This document shows positions 1-6,830 of a stretch of 7,146 bases of DNA, in pieces. The position numbers were made by a program, and so were the translations under genes. Below the pieces are notes generated by a model. It searched no databases. It saw nothing but the letters and a program-made list of their open reading frames with translations, and was not told where the DNA came from. Within the stretch, counting starts at the first letter, position 1. The number at the start of each line of letters is the position of its first letter. Origin of the DNA: Comamonas sp. (GTDB lineage: Bacteria > Pseudomonadota > Gammaproteobacteria > Burkholderiales > Burkholderiaceae_C); the NCBI GenBank assembly GCA_019236485.1, contig JAFAIY010000434.1, positions 1-7,146 of the forward strand. The letters are read 5' to 3'.

Positions 1-368
1 GCGGCACGGGCCAACTGGCGCTGCGCGGCGAATTTCCGAACAAGGACGGCCTGCTGCTGCCCGGCATGTATGTACGCGTGACCGTGGCCCAGGGCCAGGA
101 CCCGGCCGCCATTCTCGTGCCCCAGCGCGCGGTGCAGCGCGGCAGCGACGGGCTGGCCCATGTGCTGGTGCTCGACGAGCAGGGCGTGGTGCAGTCCCAG
201 AGCGTGAGCACCGGCGCCATGTATGGCTCCGAATGGCATATCACCGAAGGCCTGAAGGAAAACGCCAGGGTGCTGGTCGGCGGACTTGCTGCGGCCGTGC
301 CAGGCACCAAGGTGCAGATCAGAGCCGCCGAGGCCGCCAAAGACACGGCAGCCACCGCAAAAAAGTGA
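1..368 (+). CDS. RND efflux periplasmic adaptor subunit (membrane fusion protein), C-terminal part
   Basis: This is the last 121 residues of an AcrA/MexA-type adaptor, the periplasmic protein that joins an RND permease to its outer-membrane channel. The reading frame is open from base 3, so the gene begins outside the window; the ATG at 66 lies inside the conserved motif LLLPGMYVRV and is not a start. Visible are the end of the beta-barrel domain (EFPNKDGLLLPGMYVRV) and the membrane-proximal domain (VPQRAVQRG, then TEGLKENARVLVGGL and a PGTKVQI end), matching the AcrA pattern PNxDxxLLPGMFV...VPQ...TEGLKxGDRV. The lipoyl and hairpin domains and any lipid-modified cysteine are not visible. The tail is Ala/Lys-rich (AAEAAKDTAATAKK). 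The gene is followed after 64 bp by the permease gene on the same strand, so the two are very likely cotranscribed. Family assignment is strong; substrate cannot be told from this piece. Confidence 0.93.
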   Translation, partial: GTGQLALRGEFPNKDGLLLPGMYVRVTVAQGQDPAAILVPQRAVQRGSDGLAHVLVLDEQGVVQSQSVSTGAMYGSEWHITEGLKENARVLVGGLAAAVPGTKVQIRAAEAAKDTAATAKK

Positions 369-375
369 GCGATTG

Positions 376-396
376 GCGCTGACCCATCAAGCGCCT
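376..396 (+). promoter_or_regulatory. Short inverted repeat in the adaptor-permease gap
   Basis: GGCGCT (376-381) and AGCGCC (391-396) form a perfect 6-bp stem around a 9-base loop, starting 7 bases after the adaptor stop codon. There is no T tract after it, so it does not look like an intrinsic terminator. It could be a weak mRNA hairpin that affects the relative output of adaptor and permease, or it could be chance in GC-rich DNA. Confidence 0.25.
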
Positions 397-421
397 AGTT
401 CCAGAAAGACAAGCCTTATTC

Positions 422-426
422 AAGGA
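422..426 (+). promoter_or_regulatory. Ribosome binding site of the RND permease gene
   Basis: AAGGA ends 6 bases before the ATG at 433, a good Shine-Dalgarno match. It supports the start that gives the family-typical N-terminus MSRFFIDRP. Confidence 0.7.
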
Positions 427-432
427 TAGACA

Positions 433-3400
433 ATGTCCCGGTTTTTTATTGATCGCCCCAAGCTGGCCTGGGTGGTCGCGATCTTCATCCTGCTTGCCGG
501 CCTGCTGGCGATTCCGGCACTGCCGGTGGCCCAGTTCCCCAATGTCGCGCCGCCGCAGATCTCCATTTCGGCGACCTATCCGGGCGCATCGGCGACCACG
601 GTGATGGAGTCGGTGACCAGCGTCATCGAGGAGGAGCTCAACGGCACCAAGGGTCTGCTGTACTTCGATTCGTCCAGCGGTGCCACGGGTCTGGCCGAAA
701 TCACGGCCACCTTCGCGCCTGGTACCGATCCCGCACTGGCTCAGGTCGAGGTGCAGAACCGCATCAAAAAGGCCGAAGCCAGACTGCCCGCATCGGTGAT
801 GCAAATGGGTCTGCAGGTCGAGCAGGCCAGCGCCAATTTTCTGCTGATCTATTCGCTGACCTACAAGGGCGACGACAGCGGCAGGAACGAGGTGCGGCTG
901 TCCGACTACGCGGTGCGCAATATCAACAACGAGATCCGCCGCGTGCCCGGTGTGGGCAAGGTGCAGTTCTTCGGCGCCGATGTGGCCATGCGGGTCTGGG
1001 TCGATCCGCAAAAGCTGCTGGGCTACGGACTGTCGGTGGCCGATGTGAATGCGGCCATTGCCGCGCAGAACGCCCAGGTGCCGGCCGGCAGCTTCGGCAG
1101 CCAGCCCGGTTCGTCCGAGCAGGAACTCAGCGCCACCATCGCCGTCAAGGGCACGCTGAGCTCGCCAGAGGAGTTCGGTCAGATCGTGCTGCATGCCAAG
1201 GCCGACGGCTCGGTGGTGCACCTGGCCGATGTGGCGCGTCTTGAGGTCGGCCAGCTCGATTACAGCTTCGCCTCGCGCGAGGACGGCCACAAGGGCGTGG
1301 CCGCCGCCGTGCAGCTGGCTCCGGGCGCCAATGCCATGCAGACCGCCAAGGCCGTCAAGGCGAGGCTGGACCAGCTGTCGCAGAACTTCCCGGCCGACAT
1401 CCAGTACTCCGTGCCCTATGACACTTCTCGCTTCGTCGAAGTGGCCATCGGCAAGGTGATCCAGACCCTGGTCGAAGCCGTGGTGCTGGTGTTCCTGGTG
1501 ATGTGGCTGTTCCTGCAGAACCTGCGCTATACGCTGATTCCCACCATCGTGGTGCCGGTGTGCCTGGCCGGCACGCTGGGCGTGATGTATGCGCTGGGCT
1601 TCTCGGTCAATATGATGACCATGTTCGGCATGGTGCTGGCCATCGGCATCCTGGTCGACGACGCCATCGTGGTGGTGGAGAACGTCGAGCGCATCATGGC
1701 CGAGGAGGGGCTGTCGCCGCTGGCGGCCACCGTGAAAGCCATGCAGCAGGTGTCGGGCGCGATTGTCGGCATCACCCTGGTGCTGGTGGCCGTGTTCCTG
1801 CCCCTGGCCTTCATGAGCGGTTCGGTGGGCGTGATCTACCGGCAGTTCTCGCTGTCGCTGGCGGTGTCCATCCTGTTCTCGGGCCTGCTGGCGCTGACCT
1901 TCACGCCGGCGCTGTGCGCCACGCTGCTCAAGCCCATTCCCCAGGGCCATCACGAGGAGAAGAAAGGCCTTTTCGGCTGGTTCAACCGCCACTTTGCCAG
2001 GCTGACCGAGCGCTTTTCTCGGCTCAATCAGCGTCTGGTTAAGCGCACGGGCCGCTACATGCTGATCTACGCGGCCATCGTGGGCGGGCTGGGCTTTGCC
2101 TATACGCGCATGCCCGAGTCCTTTGTGCCTTACGAGGACATGGGCTACTACATCGTCAGCGTGCAGCTGCCGCCCGGCGCGACCGAGGCACGTACCGAGG
2201 CCGTGGTACGCGATATGGAAGCCTATGTGCAAAGCCGCCCCGCCACGGCTCAGGCCGAGTTCCTCATGGGCTACAGCTTCTCGGGCATGGGGCAGAACGC
2301 AGCCATGGCCTTTGTCACGCTCAAGGACTGGTCGCAGCGCGGTAAGGGCCAGGCATCCTGGGACGAGGTCCAGGCCTTCAATCAGCGCTTTGCCAGCCTG
2401 TCCGACGGTACCGCCATGGCCGTGGACCCGCCGCCCATAGACGGCCTGGGTAATTCGGGCGGCTTTGCGCTGCGCCTGCAGGACCGCGCCAATCTGGGCC
2501 GCGAGGCCCTGGTCGCCGCGCGTGACGAGCTGCTGAAGAAGGCCAATGCCTCGCCGGTGATCGCCTACGCGATGATGGAAAACCTCGAAGACGCGCCGCA
2601 GCTGCGCCTGGACATAGACCGGCGTAAGGCCCAGGCCCAGGGTGTGGGCTTTTCCAGCATCAGCGCCGTGCTGTCCACGGCCTATGGCTCGGCCGTGATC
2701 AACGAGTTCCCGAACGCGGGGCGTCTGCAGCGCGTGGTGGTGCAGGCCGACACGGCGGCGCGCATGACGCCCGAGGATCTGCTGCGCCTGTATGTGCCCA
2801 ACGTCCAGGGCGAGCAGGTGCCGCTGGCCTCTTTTGCGACCGTGGACTGGGAACTGGGGCCGGTGCAGATCTCGCGCTACAACGGCTACCCGGCCTTCCG
2901 CATCGCGGGCGATGCCAAGCCCGGCCACACCACAGGCGAGGCCATGGCCGAGCTCGAGCGCATCATGGGCGAGATGCCGCGCGGCATAGGCTATGAATGG
3001 ACGGCGCTGTCCTATCAGGAAAAGGCCGCGGGCGCGCAGGCACCCAAGCTGTTTGCGCTGGCCATCGTCGTGGTGTTCCTGCTGCTGGTGGCCCTGTACG
3101 AAAGCTGGAGCATTCCTGCGGCCGTGATGCTGATCGTGCCCATAGGCGCGCTGGGCTCGGTGCTGGCCACCTCGGCCGTGGGCCTGTCCAACGATGTGTA
3201 TTTCAAGGTCGGCCTGATCACCATCATCGGCCTGGCGGCCAAGAACGCCATCCTGATCGTGGAGTTCGCCAAGGATCTGCACGAGCGCGGCCATTCGCTG
3301 GCGGAGGCGGCGCTGCAGGCGGCCCGCCTGCGCTTCCGCCCCATCGTGATGACCTCGCTGGCCTTCATTCTAGGCGTGGTGCCGCTGGCGCTGGCCACGG

Positions 3401-3579
3401 GTGCGGGTGCCTCCAGCCAGGCCGCCATCGGCATAGGCGTGATCGGCGGCATGCTCAGCGCCACCTTGCTGGGCGTGCTGTTTGTGCCCATCTTTTTTGT
3501 CTTCGTGCTCTCGCTGTGGCGCAAGCGCCGTGTCGAGCCCGAGGCGAGGAACACAAAGTCCGAAGGAGAACCCGCATGA
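433..3579 (+). CDS. RND multidrug efflux permease, HAE1 family, AdeB-like
   Basis: This is a full-length (1048 aa) inner-membrane drug/proton antiporter, the motor of a tripartite pump. It has the family plan: TM1 at about residues 10-29, a first periplasmic loop, TM2-TM6 at about 342-495, TM7 near 543-558, a second large loop, and TM8-TM12 at about 871-1024. The proton-relay residues are present: D409-D410 in GILVDDAIVVVEN (AcrB D407/D408), K937 in GLAAKNAIL (AcrB K940), R967 and T974 in LRFRPIVMTS (AcrB R971/T978). A switch-loop segment SGMGQN begins at S617. Stretches such as PPQISISATYPGA, GVGKVQFFGA, SGGFALRLQDRANLG and GIGYEWTALSYQEK resemble Acinetobacter AdeB more than AcrB, judged from memory. 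Likely substrates are therefore amphiphilic drugs, possibly including aminoglycosides, but this is inference. The stop overlaps the channel gene start (ATGA). Confidence 0.97.
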   Translation: MSRFFIDRPKLAWVVAIFILLAGLLAIPALPVAQFPNVAPPQISISATYPGASATTVMESVTSVIEEELNGTKGLLYFDSSSGATGLAEITATFAPGTDPALAQVEVQNRIKKAEARLPASVMQMGLQVEQASANFLLIYSLTYKGDDSGRNEVRLSDYAVRNINNEIRRVPGVGKVQFFGADVAMRVWVDPQKLLGYGLSVADVNAAIAAQNAQVPAGSFGSQPGSSEQELSATIAVKGTLSSPEEFGQIVLHAKADGSVVHLADVARLEVGQLDYSFASREDGHKGVAAAVQLAPGANAMQTAKAVKARLDQLSQNFPADIQYSVPYDTSRFVEVAIGKVIQTLVEAVVLVFLVMWLFLQNLRYTLIPTIVVPVCLAGTLGVMYALGFSVNMMTMFGMVLAIGILVDDAIVVVENVERIMAEEGLSPLAATVKAMQQVSGAIVGITLVLVAVFLPLAFMSGSVGVIYRQFSLSLAVSILFSGLLALTFTPALCATLLKPIPQGHHEEKKGLFGWFNRHFARLTERFSRLNQRLVKRTGRYMLIYAAIVGGLGFAYTRMPESFVPYEDMGYYIVSVQLPPGATEARTEAVVRDMEAYVQSRPATAQAEFLMGYSFSGMGQNAAMAFVTLKDWSQRGKGQASWDEVQAFNQRFASLSDGTAMAVDPPPIDGLGNSGGFALRLQDRANLGREALVAARDELLKKANASPVIAYAMMENLEDAPQLRLDIDRRKAQAQGVGFSSISAVLSTAYGSAVINEFPNAGRLQRVVVQADTAARMTPEDLLRLYVPNVQGEQVPLASFATVDWELGPVQISRYNGYPAFRIAGDAKPGHTTGEAMAELERIMGEMPRGIGYEWTALSYQEKAAGAQAPKLFALAIVVVFLLLVALYESWSIPAAVMLIVPIGALGSVLATSAVGLSNDVYFKVGLITIIGLAAKNAILIVEFAKDLHERGHSLAEAALQAARLRFRPIVMTSLAFILGVVPLALATGAGASSQAAIGIGVIGGMLSATLLGVLFVPIFFVFVLSLWRKRRVEPEARNTKSEGEPA
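3563..3568 (+). promoter_or_regulatory. Ribosome binding site of the outer-membrane channel gene
   Basis: AAGGAG lies 7 bases before the ATG at 3576, inside the last codons of the permease gene. With the ATGA stop/start overlap it fixes the channel start and implies translational coupling of permease and channel. Confidence 0.75.
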
Positions 3580-4988
3580 ACGGACATAACATGCGCGCAG
3601 CGGCGCTGTCGCTGATTGCCATCGCGTTGGCCGGCTGCTCTTTTGCGCCGACCTATGACAGACCCGCGGCGCCCATTCCCAGCGCCTGGAGCGCGGCCTC
3701 TGCAGCCTCGGCTGCATCGGCGGCGAGCCTGCACTGGAAGGATTTTGTGACCGACGAGCGCCTGCGCTCGCGCATCGATACGGCGCTGGCCAACAACCGC
3801 GACCTGCGCCAGGCGCTGCTCAATGTGCAGGCCGCGCGTGCGGCCTACCGCGTGCAGCGCGCTGACCAGTTGCCCAGCCTGGAGATGCAGGCCGGCGGCA
3901 GCCGCCAGCGCCTGCCTGCCGACCTGAGCGGCACGGGTGCGGCCACGGTGCAGAGCAACTACCAGACAAGCGCCGGGCTGATGGCTTTCGAGCTCGACCT
4001 GTTCGGCCGCGTGCGTTCGCTGTCCGAGGCCGCGCAGATGGAATACCTGGCCACCGAGGCGGCCACGCGCAGCGTGCAGATCAGCCTGATCGCCGAGGTG
4101 ATACAGGCCTCGCTGGCGCAGGACAGCGCGCGGCAGCGCCAGGCCTTGGCGCTGCGCACCTTGCAGGCGCGCGAGAAGGAATGGCAGCTGGTGAGCGAGC
4201 GCCGCAAGACGGGCACGGCCAGCCGTCTGGACGAGCAGGAAGCCCAAGGCCTGCTCGAGCTCGCACGCGCCGATGTCGAGCGCTTCGAGCGCGAGCTGCG
4301 CCAGGCCGGCAACGCCCTGGACTGGCTGGTGGGCGATGGCGCGGTGCAGGCGGCAGCGGAACTGAGCGCCACGCCCATGGTGCAGGAGATCGGCGCGGGC
4401 CTGCCTTCGGATCTGCTGCTGCAGCGCCCCGACATCCGCGCCGCCGAATACCAGCTGCGCTCGCGCAATGCGAGCATAGGCGCGGCGCGCGCGGCCTTCC
4501 TGCCGCGCATCTCGCTCACGGGCTCCTATGGTTCGGCGAGCGCCGAGCTCTCCGATCTGTTTGCGGGCGGCCAGCGCTCCTGGTCCTTCATGCCCCAGCT
4601 CAGCCTGCCGATTTTTGATGGCGGCCGCAACCGGGCCAATCTGGAAATCGCGCAGCTGCGCAAGGACATGGCCGTGGCCGCCTACGAGCGCAGCATACAG
4701 ACGGCGTTCCGCGAGGTCGGCGACGCTCTGGCCGCCGTAGACACCCTGCGGCGCGAGGAGCTGGCGCGCCAGCGCCTGGTGCAGACCAGCGCGACTACGC
4801 TCAAGCTCGCCGAGCTGCGCTATCGCGCCGGGGTGGACAGCCATCTGCGCTATCTGGATGCGCAGCGCACGGACTTCGCGCAGCAGATGGCGCTGATCGA
4901 GGTCAGCGCGCAGCGGCAGATGGCCCTGGCCACACTGTTCAAGGCGCTGGGCGGCGGCTGGCAGGCGAGCCCGGGCGCACAGAGCTGA
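3576..4988 (+). CDS. RND efflux outer-membrane channel lipoprotein (NodT/OprM-type factor)
   Basis: This encodes a 470-residue outer-membrane factor, the exit duct of the tripartite pump, expected to work as a trimer docked to the adaptor. It begins with a lipoprotein signal: a short basic N-terminus, a hydrophobic run and the lipobox L18-A19-G20-C21. Cys21 would be lipidated, and Ser22 after it fits sorting to the outer membrane. Two TolC-type repeats follow. Family marks include FAPTYDRP after the cysteine, ELDLFGRVRSLSEAA, SERRKTGTASRLDEQEAQ, LLLQRPDIRAAEYQLRSRNASIGAARAAFLPRISLTGS (positions about 284-321), LPIFDGGRNRANL and LRYRAGVDSHLRYLDAQR. Length is usual for the family. An Ala/Ser linker of four SAA units (residues 39-51) sits between the lipid anchor and the barrel. 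ATG 3576 is chosen because it has an AAGGAG site and the ATGA overlap; Met6 (3591) would be an alternative. The gene ends 5 bp before the convergent prpF. Confidence 0.95.
   Translation: MNGHNMRAAALSLIAIALAGCSFAPTYDRPAAPIPSAWSAASAASAASAASLHWKDFVTDERLRSRIDTALANNRDLRQALLNVQAARAAYRVQRADQLPSLEMQAGGSRQRLPADLSGTGAATVQSNYQTSAGLMAFELDLFGRVRSLSEAAQMEYLATEAATRSVQISLIAEVIQASLAQDSARQRQALALRTLQAREKEWQLVSERRKTGTASRLDEQEAQGLLELARADVERFERELRQAGNALDWLVGDGAVQAAAELSATPMVQEIGAGLPSDLLLQRPDIRAAEYQLRSRNASIGAARAAFLPRISLTGSYGSASAELSDLFAGGQRSWSFMPQLSLPIFDGGRNRANLEIAQLRKDMAVAAYERSIQTAFREVGDALAAVDTLRREELARQRLVQTSATTLKLAELRYRAGVDSHLRYLDAQRTDFAQQMALIEVSAQRQMALATLFKALGGGWQASPGAQS
3690..3728 (+). repeat. Ser-Ala-Ala tripeptide repeat in the channel N-terminus
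   Basis: Residues 39-51 of the channel read SAA four times and then S. The codons vary (agc, tct, tcg for Ser; gcg, gcc, gca, gct for Ala), so the DNA is only a degenerate repeat. It most likely encodes a flexible linker just after the lipidated cysteine. Confidence 0.6.
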
Positions 4989-5002
4989 GCCGCTTATGCG
5001 GC
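4989..5002. terminator. Small symmetric hairpin between the convergent operons
   Basis: GCCGC (4989-4993), loop TTAT, GCGGC (4998-5002) form a perfect 5-bp stem that fills the entire 5-bp gap between the channel stop and the prpF stop and runs into the last prpF codons. It would fold in transcripts from both sides. There is no T tract on either strand, so as an intrinsic terminator it is weak; termination here may depend on Rho or lie further inside the opposite gene. Confidence 0.25.
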
Positions 5003-6190
5003 GTCCAGCACCAGGCCCGGCACGCGAATCCAGCCTTCCATCAGAATGCGCGCGCTGCGGCTCATCAAGGCCTTGATGACCTGCCATTCGCCGTTGAGCT
5101 GCCTGGCCTCGGCGCCCACGCGCAGCGTGCCGCTGGGGTGACCAAAGCGCACGGCCTGGCGCTCGCCGCCGCCGGCGGCCAGATTGACCAGTGTGCCGGG
5201 GACGGCCGCCGCCGTGCCTATGGCCACGGCGGCCGTGCCCATCATGGCGTGGTGCAGCTTGCCCATGGACAGGGCGCGTACGACCAGATCGATGTCCTCT
5301 GCCGCAATCGCCTTGCCGCTGGACGCGGTATAGCTTTGGGCCGGGCCTACGAAAGCGATCTTGGGCGTGTGCTGGCGCGTGGCGGCCTCGCTCAGATCCT
5401 GGATCAAACCCATGCGCATCGCACCGTGGGCGCGTATGGTCTCGAACCTGGCCAGAGCCTCGGCATCGTTGTTGATGGCATCCTGCAGCTCGCAGCCCGT
5501 ATAGCCCAGGTCCTTGGCGTTGAGGAAGATGGTGGGAATGCCCGCATTGATCATGGTAGCCGCAAAGCTGCCCACGCCGGGCACATCGAGCCGGTCCACC
5601 AGATTGCCCGTGGGGAACATGGCGCCGCCGTCCTCGCCCTCGTCGGCGGGATCGAGGAATTCCAGCGGCACCTCGGCGGCCGCAAAGGTCACGCCGTCGA
5701 GCTCGAAGCCGCCGGTTTCCTGCACCTGGCCGTCGGTGATGGGCACATGGGCGACGATGGTCTTGGCGATATTGGCCTGCCAGATGCGGATGCTGGCCAC
5801 GCCGTTGTGCGGAAGCCTGGCGGCATCAACCAGCCCCATGTGAATGGCACAGGGACCGACGGCCGCGCTCAGATTGCCGCAGTTGCCGCTCCAGTCCACG
5901 AAGGGCTTGTCGATAGAGACCTGGCCGAACAGATAGTCCACATCATGCCCGGCGCGCGTGCTTTTGCTGAGGATCACGCCCTTGCTGGTCGATGACGAGG
6001 CATTGCCCATGCCGTCGATCTGCTTGCCATAGGGGTCGGGGCTGCCCAGGGCGCGCAGAAAAATGGCATCGCGTACGGGGCCCGGTTGCCGGGCCGCTTC
6101 GGGCAGATCCTGGAGCTTGAAGAACACGCCTTTGCTGGTGCCGCCGCGCAGATAGGTGGCGGGGATGCGGATTTGAGGACGTTCAGACAT
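4994..6190 (-). CDS. prpF: 2-methylaconitate cis-trans isomerase PrpF
   Basis: This encodes a 398-residue cytosolic protein of the PrpF family (diaminopimelate-epimerase-like fold). In the AcnD-dependent methylcitrate cycle, AcnD makes a 2-methylaconitate isomer that PrpF converts to 2-methyl-cis-aconitate, so the pair replaces PrpD in propionate breakdown. Family motifs are very clear: YLRGGTSKGVFFK (residues 13-25), GSPDPYGKQIDGMG (49-62), SSTSKGVILSKS (66-77), DYLFGQVSIDKPFVDWSGNCGNLSAAVG. K70 and C104 have the same 34-residue spacing as Lys73 and Cys107 of Shewanella PrpF, where the lysine is reported as important for catalysis. Length matches the family. The ATG at 6190 is chosen because MSERPQIRIPATYLRGG is the usual beginning; an in-frame TTG at 6229 lies inside a hairpin and is unlikely. 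No Shine-Dalgarno sequence is evident before this ATG. It lies downstream of acnD and a small phosphoesterase gene, same strand. Confidence 0.95.
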   Translation of the reverse strand: MSERPQIRIPATYLRGGTSKGVFFKLQDLPEAARQPGPVRDAIFLRALGSPDPYGKQIDGMGNASSSTSKGVILSKSTRAGHDVDYLFGQVSIDKPFVDWSGNCGNLSAAVGPCAIHMGLVDAARLPHNGVASIRIWQANIAKTIVAHVPITDGQVQETGGFELDGVTFAAAEVPLEFLDPADEGEDGGAMFPTGNLVDRLDVPGVGSFAATMINAGIPTIFLNAKDLGYTGCELQDAINNDAEALARFETIRAHGAMRMGLIQDLSEAATRQHTPKIAFVGPAQSYTASSGKAIAAEDIDLVVRALSMGKLHHAMMGTAAVAIGTAAAVPGTLVNLAAGGGERQAVRFGHPSGTLRVGAEARQLNGEWQVIKALMSRSARILMEGWIRVPGLVLDAA

Positions 6191-6219
6191 GAAAGTGGCA
6201 AACGAACTAGGTTTGGAAA

Positions 6220-6239
6220 GCCCGGCCAAGAAGCCGGGC
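6220..6239 (-). terminator. GC-rich hairpin between the phosphoesterase gene and prpF
   Basis: GCCCGGC and GCCGGGC form a perfect 7-bp stem with a 6-base loop. Read on the minus strand it starts 7 bases after the phosphoesterase stop and is followed by TTTCC, a poor U tract. It looks like a leaky intrinsic terminator or a stability hairpin inside the operon. The 56-bp gap (6191-6246) that holds it shows no clear promoter for prpF. Confidence 0.45.
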
Positions 6240-6246
6240 GTCGGAT

Positions 6247-6819
6247 TTAGTGGAACAGCTTGAGCTGTTCGGGGCGTGGCCTGGCCGGTGGTTTTAGCGC
6301 CCAGCGATGCAGCACCTCGTAGTGAAAGTCCTTGCCGCTGCCGCTTCGCTCCACCAGCTGAATCTCATCAATCAGCCAGTCAAGCGGCCCAATGGGCAAG
6401 GTGGGCAGGCCATAGGGTGCGCGGTAGCTGATGGTGATATGAGGTCGGTGCCCGCCGTCTTTGAGGCCGAAAGGCTTTAGCTCGGCTTGCAGCGTTTCCA
6501 GCATGTGACCGAAAGGCTTGGGGCGGCCGCAGGCCTGGAAGGACCAGTGAATGTGCTCGCCTTTATCACCACGAATGCGGTTAAAGCTGAGTTCAAAGGC
6601 AGTCTGCTCAGACTGAGCAGCATCACCTGCGGCCATCAAGGCCAGTAGTGCCTGCTCGCAAGTGTCAAACGGGCCGCACAGGGTCTGGTGCCAGTGGGGC
6701 GGTGCAAACAGCCGCCAGCCCAGTTCATCGTCCAGACCCAGTGCATGAACCTGGGCACGCATGTGTTCACGTAGCCAAAGGTTGGGCTGGGACACAATCA
6801 TTACGCGCGCCTGGTTCAT
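6247..6819 (-). CDS. 2H phosphoesterase, LigT / 2'-5' RNA ligase family
   Basis: This encodes a 190-residue, probably cytosolic protein with the two HxT motifs of the 2H phosphoesterase superfamily: H44-Q45-T46-L47 and H127-I128-T129-I130 (in GHRPHITISY), about 83 residues apart, as expected for the bilobed LigT fold. Relatives open 2',3'-cyclic phosphates or join and cut 2'-5' RNA linkages; the true substrate cannot be told from sequence, and the LigT name should not be read as proof of ligase activity. The first motif is followed by CGPF in place of the common FLG. After the second lobe comes a Pro/Arg-rich tail that ends PEQLKLFH; residues 185-189 (QLKLF) resemble the bacterial sliding-clamp-binding peptide. 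The start at 6819 has AAGGAG 5 bases upstream, overlapping the acnD stop, so the gene is tightly coupled to acnD. Its placement between acnD and prpF is unexplained by known biochemistry. Confidence 0.85.
   Translation of the reverse strand: MNQARVMIVSQPNLWLREHMRAQVHALGLDDELGWRLFAPPHWHQTLCGPFDTCEQALLALMAAGDAAQSEQTAFELSFNRIRGDKGEHIHWSFQACGRPKPFGHMLETLQAELKPFGLKDGGHRPHITISYRAPYGLPTLPIGPLDWLIDEIQLVERSGSGKDFHYEVLHRWALKPPARPRPEQLKLFH
6253..6270 (-). repeat. Perfect 8+2+8 palindrome in the last codons of the phosphoesterase gene
   Basis: GAACAGCT and AGCTGTTC flank a 2-base centre; as RNA this gives a stem of about 7 bp with a 4-base loop. It coincides exactly with the codons for E184-Q185-L186-K187-L188-F189 and lies 13 bases before the GC-rich hairpin at 6220-6239. 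Part of the symmetry comes from the coding of Q-L-K-L. Confidence 0.5.
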
Positions 6820-6824
6820 AGCGA

Positions 6825-6830
6825 CTCCTT
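6825..6830 (-). promoter_or_regulatory. Ribosome binding site of the phosphoesterase gene, overlapping the acnD stop
   Basis: On the minus strand TAAGGAG carries both the acnD stop (TAA, 6831-6829) and the AAGGAG site, 5 bases before the ATG at 6819. A ribosome finishing acnD would sit on this site, which suggests translational coupling. Confidence 0.75.

Noticed and set aside
1193..2440. Several plus-strand open frames inside the permease gene (for example 1193-1459, 1503-2042, 2096-2440)
   Set aside because: They are shifted readings of the permease codons with Arg/Pro/Ala-rich products and no ribosome binding sites or domains.
319..3294. A 991-codon open frame on the minus strand, antisense to the permease gene
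   Set aside because: The product is rich in His, Gln, Arg and Gly with no recognisable domain, and it lies opposite an unmistakable full-length RND permease. Long antisense frames are common opposite GC-rich genes with strong third-position bias.
2997..3575. Upstream extension of the channel gene into the permease gene
   Set aside because: The extension is an out-of-frame reading of permease codons; the lipoprotein signal peptide, ribosome binding site and ATGA overlap all place the start at 3576.
3015..5087. A 690-codon open frame on the minus strand, antisense to the channel gene and the end of the permease gene
   Set aside because: Low-complexity Arg/Ala/Gln-rich product with no domain, and it also overlaps the start of prpF coding from the other side; explained by codon bias of the plus-strand genes.
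5138..5995. A 285-codon open frame on the plus strand opposite prpF
   Set aside because: The product is Gly/His/Ala-rich without motifs, whereas the opposite strand carries a complete PrpF with conserved motifs.
6191..6229. Longer PrpF start at the TTG at 6229
   Set aside because: It is a rare start codon in the loop/stem of a GC-rich hairpin, adds 13 residues without family resemblance, and the ATG at 6190 gives the usual N-terminus.
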